Part shown: in pieces, positions 1 through 8,694 of the stretch
Position numbering within the stretch: the stretch's first letter is position 1
How the letters are laid out: each line of letters opens with the position of its first letter
From: Lewinellaceae bacterium
GTDB lineage: Bacteria > Bacteroidota > Bacteroidia > Chitinophagales > Saprospiraceae
Reading direction: 5' to 3'
Length of the DNA: 64,000 bases
Assembly (NCBI GenBank): GCA_020636075.1
Contig: JACJYO010000003.1
Location: 620,001 to 684,000 of the forward strand
Position numbers and translations under genes: made by a program
The notes under the pieces: model-generated
What the model was told of the DNA's origin: nothing
The model's database searches: none
What the model saw: only the letters and a program-made list of their open reading frames with translations

Positions 1-3
1 CCT

Positions 4-477
4 GTGTTCCGCTACCTGATTTACAGTTATATTGTACTGATTTACTTTACCTGGTTTTTAATTAGCTATCAATCTAGGAGTAATTGTTTAGGTAAAACAA
101 ATCAATCCGAATGCCTATTTAACCTGTTATGCCAAACCGTCTGGGTGCCCGGATTTGAAATCGTGTTAATTATTTTCATCCTGGTTTTTGTTTATCGCAA
201 TCCAGCGAAAAAAACAATTACCGCCCGGGAATCAGCACTGGAGCACACTTGCCGGGAGTTATTAAAAACAGGTGAGATGGCACAGGCCATTCAACTCCTG
301 CGGCAACGGGCCTATCAACAGCAGAGAGAGCAGCTGCAGAACGACCTCGTAGTATTATCCGCGAGCAGGGTGTTTACCGTAAAGGAATACCAGAACAAAA
401 AGATCACCAAACTCGTCCACGACGAATACCTGGCCATGCTCGGCGATGAACTGATGAAACTGGCAAGCCGGTTTTGA
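4..477 (+). CDS. Small membrane protein with EAD11-like C-terminal helical domain
   Basis: I see two hydrophobic segments (about residues 3-22 and 45-63, the second ending in FVYR) followed by a soluble helical tail of about 85 residues. The tail has a pattern I associate with effector-associated domain 11 (EAD11) of Bacteroidota conflict proteins: LLKTGEMAQAIQLLRQ, then LQNDLVVLSAS, then a helix ending LGDELMKLA. EADs are adaptor domains joining sensors to effectors, so a membrane-tethered EAD could recruit a partner to the membrane; that role is inference. The start is the GTG at position 4, but the frame is open to the window edge and the gene may begin upstream. The next gene on this strand starts 112 bases later and is metabolic. 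A plain hypothetical membrane protein is the alternative. Confidence 0.5.
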   Translation: MFRYLIYSYIVLIYFTWFLISYQSRSNCLGKTNQSECLFNLLCQTVWVPGFEIVLIIFILVFVYRNPAKKTITARESALEHTCRELLKTGEMAQAIQLLRQRAYQQQREQLQNDLVVLSASRVFTVKEYQNKKITKLVHDEYLAMLGDELMKLASRF

Positions 478-589
478 TACCTCCATCGCCTTGAAACAGC
501 GCCCCCACCCAACCCTTTCCACTTTGCGTTTCCCACATTCCCCGTATTTTTCGCACCCGATTCCAGGGTTTCGGTAAACAGGCATATCC

Positions 590-3367
590 ATGAAAATTCA
601 TTTCCACCTTTACTATTCTACCCAATACGGCGAAAACCTGTCGGTCAATATTGAAGTGCAGCAAGGCAACGGGGCGCAAACCACCACGCATGCATTGACC
701 TACCTCGACGATACCCGCTGGCATGGCCTGATCGAGAAGGATGTACCCGCCGGCGCCACGGTTCGCTATTGGTACAGCTGGCAAAACCAGGCCGGGCAAC
801 ATAAAACCGAGTGGGGACAGCGCCTGCTCGAACCCCCAAAGGATGCAGGTAGCCTGGTTGAGTTGTTTGACTACTGGAACCCCACCGGCGCCGTCGAAAA
901 TGCGTTTGAAACGCAAGCATTTCAGGTTTTGCAACCGAAAATGCCCGCGCCTGCACCCCCAAAAACGGCCAAGCCCTACACCCATAGTTTTAACGCTAAA
1001 GCCCCGTTGCTGCAACCCGACGAAGTGGTGTGCCTGCTGGGTCATGGGAACGCTTTGCGAAACTGGGACAGCAAGGCGCCGCTGTTGCTCAAACCGAGCG
1101 CCTACGGCTGGTCGCTTCAATTGGATATGTCGGCGGAAGATTTCCCGCTGGCTTATAAATACGGCGTTTGGAATACCCGTTCCAACAGTTTTGAAGGCTT
1201 CGAAGACGGCAGCAACCGGGCGCTGTTTGCACCGAAGCCGGCCGAAAAAAAGGGCGCTTCCACGCGGGTTGTTGTGCACGATGGATTTGCCCGGTTCCCC
1301 AACAGGCGCTGGCGCGGTGCCGGCGTTGCAATCCCGGTGTTTAGTTTGCGCAGCAAAAACAGTTTTGGCGTCGGCGAATTTACCGACCTGCCAGCGCTGG
1401 CCGATTGGGCCCAAGCGGTAGGACTCAAACTGATCCAACTGCTCCCGATCAACGATACCACGGCGACGCATACGTGGACGGATTCATACCCTTACGCCGC
1501 CATTTCTGCCTTTGCCCTGCACCCGATCTACCTGAATGTTGCGGAGGTAGCCGGGAAAGCACAGGCTGCGCTGTTGAAGCCCTATGCCAAAACGCAGCAG
1601 GAACTAAACGCAGCAGCAGCCGTAGACTACGAGGGCGTTTTGCAAAGCAAATGGGCCATTATCAAAAAATTATATGCTGCGCAAAAAACAGCCTTCCTGA
1701 CCGATACTGCATTCATTCACTATTTCACCGACAACCAGCACTGGCTGGTGCCCTATGCGGCTTTTTGCTATTTGCGGGATAAACACGGCACTTCGGATTT
1801 TAACCAATGGCCCGAACACCGGACCTACGAAGGGAAGGCTATTGAAAAACTTGTCTCGCCGAAATCGGCCCATTACGACGATGTGGCCATCCACTACTAC
1901 GTGCAGTGGCAACTGCACCGCCAGTTGAAAGCCGCTGCCGATTATATCCACGCCAAGGGGTTGGTGCTGAAAGGCGATATTCCCATTGGTATCTACCGGT
2001 ACAGCTGCGATGCCTGGGTAGCACCCGAACTTTACAACATGGACATGCAGGCTGGCGCGCCCCCGGATGATTTTGCGGTGAACGGTCAAAACTGGGGCTT
2101 CCCCACCTACAACTGGGCGCGAATGAAGGCCGATGATTTTGCCTGGTGGCGCCAGCGTTTTCAGCAAATGAGCCTGTATTTCGATGCCTTCCGGATCGAT
2201 CATATCCTGGGCTTTTTCCGCATCTGGAGCATTCCGTTGGATGCGGTGGAAGGTATTCTGGGCTATTTCGTGCCGGCAATTCCGGTGCTGGAGCGTGAAT
2301 TTCACAAGGCAGGCGCCGGGTTTAATTATGACCGGCTGTGCAAACCTTTCATCAACGATCAAATACTGGGCGACTATTTTGGCGGAGTGGCGGAGGCAGT
2401 GCGCGACCGTTTTTTTGATCGTACACCCGATGCCGGCCATTGGTCAGGGGGTGCGCCCTATGTTTTTAAACCCGAATTTGATACCCAACAAAAATTAGAA
2501 AGTTGGTTTAACACAAGTTCCCAAAACGCGAAAAAGAAGTCTGCGAAATCAGGGAAAAAGCAGGTGTTTGAATTTGATGAACACGCCAGTGCCATAAAAC
2601 AGGGATTGCTCCGGCTGCATTCCAACATTATCCTGATTGAGGTAACGCCGGATGCCGCGTCGGAGAAGCAGTACGCCTTCCGGATCAATATGGAAAAAAC
2701 CAGTTCTTTCCAGTATTTACCGGACGAGGTGAAGGAGACGATCAAAGCCCTCTACCTGGATTATTTTTACCGGCGGCAAGACGATTTCTGGCAGGCAGAA
2801 GCCATGGAAAAATTGCCTGCCTTAAAACGGGCTACCAACATGCTCGTGTGCGGCGAAGACCTGGGTATGGTGCCGCACTGCGTACCGGATGTAATGCGCG
2901 AACTCGGCATTTTGAGTCTGGAAATCCAGCGTATGCCCAAGCAAACCGGAATTGCTTTTTTCAACCCGGCGGATGCACCTTATTTGTCGGTCGTGACACC
3001 TTCCACCCACGATATGAGCACTCTGCGGGGCTGGTGGGAGGAAGACCGCGAACTGATCCAGCGGTTTTTCAATGAGTTACTGGGCTACGAAGGCGCGGCA
3101 CCCTATTTCTGCGAACCCTGGATTTGCCGTAAACTGCTCGAACAGCACCTGCAGGCACCGGCAATGTGGGCCATTTTTCAGTTGCAGGATCTGCTTGGCA
3201 TGGACGGTGACCTTCGGCGCGAAGACCCGCAGGCCGAGCGGATCAACATCCCAGCCGACCCGAAACATTACTGGCGTTACCGGATGCATCTGGGTCTGGA
3301 GGATTTGCAAAAAGCATCCGGGTATAACGACACACTTCTGAAAATGGTAAAACAATGTGGAAGATAG
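590..3367 (+). CDS. malQ: 4-alpha-glucanotransferase (amylomaltase) with two N-terminal CBM20 starch-binding domains
   Basis: Cytoplasmic GH77 enzyme that transfers alpha-1,4-glucan segments between maltooligosaccharides and releases glucose, in glycogen and maltodextrin metabolism. The first ~260 residues hold two beta-rich starch-binding modules of CBM20 type (the second begins near VVCLLGHGNALRNWDS); the GH77 barrel follows, starting around FSLRSKNSFGVGEF. Catalytic residues are recognisable: nucleophile Asp537 in FRIDHILGFF, acid/base Glu756 in CGEDLGMVP, and Asp808 in STHDMSTLRGWW. The length of 925 residues fits the long Bacteroidota and plant DPE2-like form rather than the ~500-700 residue MalQ. 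No signal peptide. The ATG at 590 is chosen because CBM20 begins directly after it. It lies alone between a membrane protein gene and convergent genes, so no maltose operon is visible here. Confidence 0.93.
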   Translation: MKIHFHLYYSTQYGENLSVNIEVQQGNGAQTTTHALTYLDDTRWHGLIEKDVPAGATVRYWYSWQNQAGQHKTEWGQRLLEPPKDAGSLVELFDYWNPTGAVENAFETQAFQVLQPKMPAPAPPKTAKPYTHSFNAKAPLLQPDEVVCLLGHGNALRNWDSKAPLLLKPSAYGWSLQLDMSAEDFPLAYKYGVWNTRSNSFEGFEDGSNRALFAPKPAEKKGASTRVVVHDGFARFPNRRWRGAGVAIPVFSLRSKNSFGVGEFTDLPALADWAQAVGLKLIQLLPINDTTATHTWTDSYPYAAISAFALHPIYLNVAEVAGKAQAALLKPYAKTQQELNAAAAVDYEGVLQSKWAIIKKLYAAQKTAFLTDTAFIHYFTDNQHWLVPYAAFCYLRDKHGTSDFNQWPEHRTYEGKAIEKLVSPKSAHYDDVAIHYYVQWQLHRQLKAAADYIHAKGLVLKGDIPIGIYRYSCDAWVAPELYNMDMQAGAPPDDFAVNGQNWGFPTYNWARMKADDFAWWRQRFQQMSLYFDAFRIDHILGFFRIWSIPLDAVEGILGYFVPAIPVLEREFHKAGAGFNYDRLCKPFINDQILGDYFGGVAEAVRDRFFDRTPDAGHWSGGAPYVFKPEFDTQQKLESWFNTSSQNAKKKSAKSGKKQVFEFDEHASAIKQGLLRLHSNIILIEVTPDAASEKQYAFRINMEKTSSFQYLPDEVKETIKALYLDYFYRRQDDFWQAEAMEKLPALKRATNMLVCGEDLGMVPHCVPDVMRELGILSLEIQRMPKQTGIAFFNPADAPYLSVVTPSTHDMSTLRGWWEEDRELIQRFFNELLGYEGAAPYFCEPWICRKLLEQHLQAPAMWAIFQLQDLLGMDGDLRREDPQAERINIPADPKHYWRYRMHLGLEDLQKASGYNDTLLKMVKQCGR

Positions 3368-3378
3368 TTCATACAACG

Positions 3379-3418
3379 AAATGGTGAACACTCCGAATTC
3401 CGCACTCCGCACTCGAAT
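3379..3418. repeat. Single arm of a dispersed palindromic repeat (family B)
   Basis: The gap between the convergent malQ and glycosyltransferase genes contains AAATGGTGAAC followed by CCGCACTCCGCACTCG. The same words occur in the same order at 11218-11247 (AAATGGTGAAC, then CCGCACTCCGCAATCG), where they form one arm of a larger palindrome. Only one arm is present here, so this copy looks degenerate. Confidence 0.5.
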
Positions 3419-4161
3419 CACCGGATTGGTTTCCACTCTTCCACATAGGAGCGGCGCAGGAAAAGCAGGGAAAGCCCTTCCCGGATATAAATCAGGCTGA
3501 CACGGATATAGCCGTACTCGCGGAAACGGCGGGGCGAATGATGCACCTTGAGGCGATAGAAGTAGGCGATTTTGCCTTCTTTGTGCAGGCGGAAAAACAA
3601 GTTGCAGTCTTCCCCGGCAACAATTTTTTCATTGTAGCCCTGTATTTTTTCAAAAAAAGTGCGCCGAACGATCTGGCACTCCCCTTTTGCCAGGTACACT
3701 CCCAGCGAAAACGACAGGCGGATAACGCCGTTCATCAAAACATGATACAGTTTGTCGGTCCAAAGGGCTTCCTCCGGGTAAACCCAAATGGGCGCCGTGG
3801 CTGCAACAACTGCCGGGTTTTCAAACGTCTTCAGAATTTTTTCAAAAAAAACCACCGCATTGGGAATGTGCACATCGGCATCCATGTGAAAGAGGATGTC
3901 TCCCGTGGCAGCAGCGGCACCAAGGTTTCGGCCGATGGCGATATTTTGCTTGCCGGTAGCCTGAACCAGTTTGACGCGCGCGCCCCATTCGGCCTGGTAC
4001 TGACGTACTAATTCGGCCGTTCCATCGGTACTGTTGGCGTCGGAAACAATGATTTCGAGCTTGTAGGATTCAAGATAGGGGCGGAACTGTTCGATAGTCG
4101 GGCCTATATATTTACCCTCATTTTTTGTCGGGATGACAATGCTGATACGCGCCTTTTCCAT
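3418..4161 (-). CDS. Family 2 glycosyltransferase
   Basis: GT-A fold glycosyltransferase. The N-terminus reads ARISIVIPTKNEGKYIGPTI, the usual nucleotide-binding beginning of GT2 enzymes, followed by IIVSDANSTDGTAE and the metal-binding DXD-type motif HMDADVH near residue 94. A GEDCNLFFRL segment near residue 184 resembles the acceptor-site ED motif. At 247 residues it is a short catalytic domain with no obvious multi-span membrane tail, so it probably works at the cytoplasmic face on a lipid or polysaccharide substrate; donor and acceptor cannot be told from sequence. It is convergent with malQ and lies about 100 bases downstream of the esterase gene on the same strand. The ATG at 4161 directly precedes the conserved first strand. 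Confidence 0.85.
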   Translation of the reverse strand: MEKARISIVIPTKNEGKYIGPTIEQFRPYLESYKLEIIVSDANSTDGTAELVRQYQAEWGARVKLVQATGKQNIAIGRNLGAAAATGDILFHMDADVHIPNAVVFFEKILKTFENPAVVAATAPIWVYPEEALWTDKLYHVLMNGVIRLSFSLGVYLAKGECQIVRRTFFEKIQGYNEKIVAGEDCNLFFRLHKEGKIAYFYRLKVHHSPRRFREYGYIRVSLIYIREGLSLLFLRRSYVEEWKPIR

Positions 4162-4266
4162 GCTGGAAGATCGGTTTTGTGCGAACTTCTGGTAAAGGTA
4201 GGCGATTTGACCCGTTCGCCCGAAATATTATCCGCGCCGGATAAAAACTTGCCCGGGTCTTTGTCT

Positions 4267-5730
4267 TTACCGCAAAAAAAGCATCCGCCAACTTCCAACA
4301 CCCGCCCGTGCAGTCAGTTGCAACAGATACTGGCCTGCCGGGGTGTTTTCCGGCCAGGGCAGCACGTTTGCGCCGGCTACCAGTTGCAGTTCGGCTTGCC
4401 AGAGTATTCGGCCCTGCATATCCGATATCCGGGCCAATACTGGCTCTTCGGGCGCGCGGCTGCAAAGCAACACCGGATGATCCCGAAAGGGGTTGGGCGC
4501 CAAACGGATTCCTGGAAACTGCAAAGGTGCACTTGCTGCAACCAGGCAGGGAGGACTGTTGAGCCGGGCGGTGATGACCGGACTGAAAAACGCTGCGATT
4601 TTATCGGCGCGCTCCGGCCGGTTGTGTGTGTAATGATAGGAGCCGTTGTCGTTGTATCGCAAGCATTCGAACAGGGCCAGGTTTGGATCGAAATTGTTGC
4701 AGGGCAAAAAATCGGTTTGAAACAGCGGTGGGTTTGCCAGCGATGCCAGGTAGCTGGCGATAGCGCCATTCCCGAAAACAAACGGGAATTCGTAATGCCA
4801 GGGGGTAAACCCCAGATTGCAATAGGCCGAGATCGGGAAAAAGGGTTTGCCGTAGTTGAACGGGACAATGCCATCGCAGGTTTGATGGTAAAGATAAAAT
4901 GCCGGCGTGTCGGGGCCTTGCAACCAATTGGAAGCCAGCGCTTCCGATGGTACGCCCCCATACAAACTGATCACCCCTTGCACATTGGCGTCAAATCCGT
5001 TGAGGTTCAGGGTGCCTTCGACGGGGCCGAGATCGGGGCGAGCCAGGGTACCGGGCGGCAAGAGGGGGCTCTGCAATTGGCAATTAACCGCATAGCAATT
5101 ATTCAAATTTGCGCCAGGCGTCGGTGCATCGGGTAGGGCGCTACAGGCAACAGGTTTTTCTTCAGGCCTATCGAGTATCCCGGTAGCCAAGGCCAGAAAA
5201 GCCCCGGCACTTTCGCCACCAACGAGCACCGCCTGATTGCAGCTCGAATCGGCATACACCCGCGCTTTGAGCCATCGGATGGCGCCTTTCACGTCCTGCA
5301 TGCCGCGGTAGATCGCCCGGATAATTTCCAGGGAATCGGTAGCGTACAGGCAGTTGCCGCCGGCAAATATGCCGGCGTTTATCGGGTTGGGTACATAATC
5401 GTCCTTGTGCCAGCCTTTGCGGTAATTCACCGTAGCAGCCACATACCCCCGCGCTGCCAGTTCAACACATAGCCAGGACATGTCTTCCTTACAGCCGCCA
5501 AGCCAGGAGCCGCCATGGACCAAAACCACCAGGGGGCGTGTCGAGTCGGCGTTCAGCGGTTTGTACAGGTCGAGTGTCAGGGTATCGGTTATGCCAAGAT
5601 AATTGATTGCGGTGCCGTATGCCAGATTGGTTTCTACAGACCAGTCGTATTGTTTTTGCGTGTAGGGCGCCTGTGCGAGGAGCGCCTGAGTATAAAAGAG
5701 CAAGAGTGATGTCTGAATTATACGGATCAT
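4267..5730 (-). CDS. Secreted alpha/beta-hydrolase (esterase/lipase) with type IX sorting domain
   Basis: Predicted exported serine esterase. I chose the ATG at 5730 because it gives a clean signal peptide (MIRIIQTSLLLFYTQALLAQ); an in-frame start 19 codons upstream would bury it. The hydrolase domain has the oxyanion motif HGGSW (residues 72-76) and nucleophile motif GGESAG with Ser174, as in carboxylesterase and hormone-sensitive-lipase relatives; CDGIVPF further on may hold the acidic residue. The last ~80 residues have the shape of a type A sorting domain of the type IX secretion system (LAPNPFRD, then ISDMQGRILW, then AGQYLLQL), which would send it through the outer membrane for processing by a PorU-type sortase; a porU lies at the other end of this window. 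The natural substrate is unknown. Length is 487 residues. Confidence 0.85.
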   Translation of the reverse strand: MIRIIQTSLLLFYTQALLAQAPYTQKQYDWSVETNLAYGTAINYLGITDTLTLDLYKPLNADSTRPLVVLVHGGSWLGGCKEDMSWLCVELAARGYVAATVNYRKGWHKDDYVPNPINAGIFAGGNCLYATDSLEIIRAIYRGMQDVKGAIRWLKARVYADSSCNQAVLVGGESAGAFLALATGILDRPEEKPVACSALPDAPTPGANLNNCYAVNCQLQSPLLPPGTLARPDLGPVEGTLNLNGFDANVQGVISLYGGVPSEALASNWLQGPDTPAFYLYHQTCDGIVPFNYGKPFFPISAYCNLGFTPWHYEFPFVFGNGAIASYLASLANPPLFQTDFLPCNNFDPNLALFECLRYNDNGSYHYTHNRPERADKIAAFFSPVITARLNSPPCLVAASAPLQFPGIRLAPNPFRDHPVLLCSRAPEEPVLARISDMQGRILWQAELQLVAGANVLPWPENTPAGQYLLQLTARAGVGSWRMLFLR

Positions 5731-5777
5731 AGTAATCGGTGTTTGAAAACAGGAATACAAAGGTGCAGATTGGGTAT

Positions 5778-6055
5778 CTTTCCACAATCCCTGTTTTTGC
5801 GTATTTGAAAAAATACCGGAAGCCGGGGAAGATTTTTTTCCACATAAAAAAACTGCATTTGCACCAGATGCTCAAGGTACATTTCTGACTCGCTTTCAGG
5901 CGCTTAAGTATGGGCAACATTGACATTTTTTACAAGAACCCGAAAATACCCAAAAAATACTAACAGGAGTTATCCACATTATCCACGACAGGCGACTTTT
6001 TCTTTGGTTATTGTATATCAGCAACTTATGAAAGTTATCAACATGCTGTGGAAAA
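5778..6055. promoter_or_regulatory. Cluster of DnaA boxes upstream of nrdB (oriC-like or DnaA-controlled nrd promoter)
   Basis: The 608-base gap 5731-6338 holds no gene. It contains a perfect DnaA box TTATCCACA at 5970-5978 directly abutting TTATCCACG at 5979-5987. Near matches are TTTTCCACA at 5836-5844, TTATCAACA at 6035-6043, TTTTCCACA on the minus strand at 6047-6055, and a weaker CTTTCCACA at 5778-5786. The surroundings are AT-rich. In E. coli the nrdAB promoter is known to contain DnaA boxes and to respond to DnaA, and chromosomal origins have the same kind of cluster. Which applies here cannot be decided from sequence alone. Confidence 0.6.
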
Positions 6056-6064
6056 CTTACAAGC

Positions 6065-6091
6065 TTGCAAAGTAAAAATTCTCTAATTTTG
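6065..6091 (+). promoter_or_regulatory. Candidate Bacteroidota sigma-A promoter for nrdB
   Basis: TAATTTTG at 6084-6091 matches the Bacteroidota -7 consensus TAnnTTTG, and TTG at 6065-6067 could be the -33 element with a 16-base spacer, slightly short. It lies immediately downstream of the DnaA boxes and would give a leader of about 240 bases before the nrdB ATG. Motifs this short occur by chance, so this is tentative. Confidence 0.35.
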
Positions 6092-6338
6092 TCTGCACTT
6101 CTTCTTGGAAGTGTGGCTCCGCCTTTGAGTCTGTTCAAAAACCCCTCCCTGAAGTTTTCGGACATTCTCTTTTTGCAATCCACGTCCCTTCACGATCCCG
6201 GTAATTTGCACTGACCGCCGATAGGCCAATTTGCATTTTTCTACGCCGGCCCCCTGCGTGAGCAGGTACCCGGACAGGGAAGCGGATGTGTCTGTTGGAT
6301 ACTATTTTTTCATCATAAACAAACACACACATTTTATA

Positions 6339-7325
6339 ATGGTAAAAGAAACAGCAACCGTCGAGCCTATCCTGGCGGAGAATCCCGATCGCTTTGTCTT
6401 GTTACCGATCAAATACCCGGAAATTTGGGAATGGTACAAAAAAGCCGAAGCGTCATTTTGGACGGCCGAAGAGATTGATCTGGTACAGGATCTGCAAGAT
6501 TGGGACAACAAGCTCAATGACGATGAGCGCCATTTCATCAAACACGTACTTGCATTTTTTGCCGCGAGCGATGGCATCGTCAATGAAAACCTGGTGCTCA
6601 ACTTCATGCGGGAAATCCAGATTCCCGAGGCGCGTTGTTTTTACGGGTTTCAGGTTGCTATTGAGAATATCCATTCAGAGGTGTACTCCCTGCTGATCGA
6701 TACCTATATAAAAGACAATAAAGAAAAAGACTTCCTGTTCAAGGCGCTTCAAAACCTGCCTTGTGTATCCAAAAAAGGAAATTGGGCACTCAAGTGGATT
6801 GAAAACGCACCCTCATTTGCACACCGGCTTATTGCCTTTGCTGCTGTGGAAGGCATTTTCTTTTCCGGTTCGTTTTGTTCTATTTTCTGGCTGAAAAAGC
6901 GCGGCCTCATGCCGGGGCTTTCCTTCTCCAACGAACTGATCAGCCGCGATGAAGGCATGCACTGCGACTTTGCCTGCCTGCTTTATTCCATGCTCCAGCA
7001 AAAGCTCGATCCAAAGGAAGTGGAAGCGATCATTACGGAAGCGGTCGAGTTTGAAAAAGAATTTGTGACCGATGCACTGCCGGTATCCCTGATCGGCATG
7101 AATGCCACGCTCATGACGGAATACATCGAGTTTGTGGCCGACCGGCTGCTTGTGTCGTTGGGCAATAAAAAAGTGTACGGCACTGCGAACCCATTCTCCT
7201 GGATGGACATGATCTCCATTCAGGGTAAAACCAACTTTTTTGAAAAACGAGTAGGTGATTACCAAAAAGCGGGGGTCATGACCAACCGCGACGAACAGGT
7301 GTTCACCACTGACGCCGATTTTTAA
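6339..7325 (+). CDS. nrdB: Ribonucleoside-diphosphate reductase small subunit (class Ia, R2)
   Basis: Radical-generating subunit of aerobic ribonucleotide reductase; its di-iron centre and tyrosyl radical drive reduction of ribonucleotides on the large subunit. By alignment from memory with mammalian R2, the iron ligands are Asp78 (AASDGIVNEN), Glu109 and His112 (IENIHSE), Glu171 (VEGIFF), Glu205 and His208 (DEGMHCDF), and the radical Tyr is Tyr116. The C-terminus TTDADF matches the tail that docks R2 onto R1 in eukaryotes. The whole 328-residue protein is strikingly like the eukaryotic type. The ATG at 6339 fits family length; an upstream in-frame extension has no homology. The partner nrdA lies 1.4 kb downstream, separated by two small genes. 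DnaA boxes upstream may regulate it. Confidence 0.95.
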   Translation: MVKETATVEPILAENPDRFVLLPIKYPEIWEWYKKAEASFWTAEEIDLVQDLQDWDNKLNDDERHFIKHVLAFFAASDGIVNENLVLNFMREIQIPEARCFYGFQVAIENIHSEVYSLLIDTYIKDNKEKDFLFKALQNLPCVSKKGNWALKWIENAPSFAHRLIAFAAVEGIFFSGSFCSIFWLKKRGLMPGLSFSNELISRDEGMHCDFACLLYSMLQQKLDPKEVEAIITEAVEFEKEFVTDALPVSLIGMNATLMTEYIEFVADRLLVSLGNKKVYGTANPFSWMDMISIQGKTNFFEKRVGDYQKAGVMTNRDEQVFTTDADF

Positions 7326-7334
7326 TATTTGAAA

Positions 7335-7417
7335 GTTAGAAGGTTTCTGGTTAGATGGTTATTAAACATCGCCGGATGGTGAGCAACCTTCTAACCAGAA
7401 ACCAGAAACCCTCTAAC
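7335..7417. repeat. Dispersed palindromic repeat, family A, copy 1
   Basis: The gap between nrdB and the YegP-like gene is a long imperfect inverted repeat: GTTAGAAGGTTTCTGG then TTAGATGGTT on the left, and AACCTTCTAACCAGAAACC on the right, around a central ACATCGCCGGATGGTGAGC. Related copies with the same arms and a similar centre occur at 35511-35603 and 36464-36556. It may also end nrdB transcription, but there is no clear T-run. Confidence 0.75.
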
Positions 7418-7457
7418 TCTAAACTTGCAATATTCTTTTAACCAAAAAATACAGACC

Positions 7458-7793
7458 ATGGGTAAGTTCGTAATATCCCAGCGCGCCAACGGCGATTTTC
7501 AATTCAACCTGCAAGCCGACAACGGTCAGGTAATTCTTACCAGCCAAGGCTATGCCGGCAAACCTTCCTGCATGAACGGCGTCGAGTCAGTCCGTACCAA
7601 TTCGCAGGATGACGCCCGTTTTGACCGCCAAACCGCAGCCAACGGAAAATTTTACTTCAATCTCAAAGCATCTAACGGACAAGTTGTCGGTTCAAGCCAG
7701 ATGTATGCCGACGAGCGCGGCCGCGATAACGGCATCGACTCGGTAAAGCGTAATGCTCCCGGCGCGTCCGTGGATGACCAAACCACTGCTTAA
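7458..7793 (+). CDS. YegP-like protein with two DUF1508 repeats
   Basis: Small protein of 111 residues made of two tandem ~50-residue DUF1508 units. Each contains a version of the signature FxFNLxAxNGQV: FQFNLQADNGQVILTSQGY in the first and FYFNLKASNGQVVGSSQMY in the second, each followed by a G(V/I)(E/D)SV segment. E. coli YegP has the same two-repeat arrangement; its function is not established. The ATG at 7458 (MGKFVISQRANGDF) begins directly at the first repeat. No signal peptide or membrane segment, so it is cytoplasmic. It sits between nrdB and nrdA on the same strand, but palindromic repeat DNA separates it from nrdB, so co-transcription is doubtful. Confidence 0.9.
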   Translation: MGKFVISQRANGDFQFNLQADNGQVILTSQGYAGKPSCMNGVESVRTNSQDDARFDRQTAANGKFYFNLKASNGQVVGSSQMYADERGRDNGIDSVKRNAPGASVDDQTTA

Positions 7794-7894
7794 CTATCTC
7801 CTTTTTTGTGTCGGCGCGTCCGGTGGGGCCGTTCGTGCCGGCACTATTTTACCCCTTCTTTTTCCATTTGATATTAAACGAAACAAAACCGGCT

Positions 7895-8572
7895 ATGCAC
7901 GCCCGAATTAACTCCATCCGATCCCTGCTATTTTGTTGCGCAGCACTGCTGCTTGCTTCCGGGCTTCAGGCACAGAAGCCGGTGTTTTCTGTTGACCTGC
8001 AAGCCGGCCCGGTTTTTTCCACGGTAAAGCCCGACCCCAGCGATGCTTTTGACGCCAAGTTTCGCGTTGGCTTCTTCGCAGGCGCCAACCTCTGCCTTAC
8101 TTTTTCTGAAAAATGGGCGGTGCCAATAGCCGTGCAATATTCCCAGCGCGGTTTTCAGTACGAAACCGAAGGCGCCTTTTTTATCCAAAATGGCCAACTC
8201 GCACTCTATCGCGGCCGGGTCGATTACCGCCTGGGCTACCTTGATGTGCAGCCACAACTTGAGTTCCGGCCCGTTAAAGCACTTGGAATAGCCGTGGGCC
8301 CATACTTGTCGTTCCGACTGGCCGAACAAATTAAACTTGGTGATGTGATCGACTGGACCAGTACAAAGGATGATGAATTGTTTGCCTCAACCGATTTCGG
8401 CCTGGCGGCCAAACTGACCGGCAATATTGGCCCGGCTTACCTGTTTGCAGCATTTCAATTGGGCCTGAGCAATATTTCCAATGTTGAACTGACCGACGCT
8501 AACGGCCAACCGATGGGTGAACTGGGTCTGAAAAACCGGGCGGTGTTTGTGGGGGCGGGGTGGCGGTTTTAA
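7895..8572 (+). CDS. Outer-membrane beta-barrel protein (porin-like, PF13568 type)
   Basis: Predicted outer-membrane barrel of 225 residues. The N-terminal hydrophobic segment (RSLLFCCAALLLASGLQAQ) is a good signal peptide, and the ATG at 7895 is the start that exposes it. The mature part has alternating hydrophobic strands typical of the Bacteroidota small-barrel family: VGFFAGANLCLTFSEKWAV, then IAVQYSQRGFQYET, with a final strand NRAVFVGAGWRF ending in the C-terminal phenylalanine expected for Bam-dependent insertion. Transport or structural role is unknown. It lies between the YegP-like gene and nrdA on the same strand. A 7-base stem at 8612-8627 (GCAGACT/AGTCTGC) follows it. Confidence 0.8.
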   Translation: MHARINSIRSLLFCCAALLLASGLQAQKPVFSVDLQAGPVFSTVKPDPSDAFDAKFRVGFFAGANLCLTFSEKWAVPIAVQYSQRGFQYETEGAFFIQNGQLALYRGRVDYRLGYLDVQPQLEFRPVKALGIAVGPYLSFRLAEQIKLGDVIDWTSTKDDELFASTDFGLAAKLTGNIGPAYLFAAFQLGLSNISNVELTDANGQPMGELGLKNRAVFVGAGWRF

Positions 8573-8694
8573 TTAATCAATTCCATACCCCAATCTAACC
8601 AACTTCCTCTGGCAGACTCAAGTCTGCAACAAGTGACCGAAATCAAAAACATACTTACTCGAGAACTGAATAACAAGTAAAAACACTTCCAATC

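Noticed and set aside
404..1471. Antisense frame of 355 codons opposite the CBM20 part of malQ
   Set aside because: malQ is supported by catalytic motifs in the sense frame; the antisense product is low-complexity and unlike any family.
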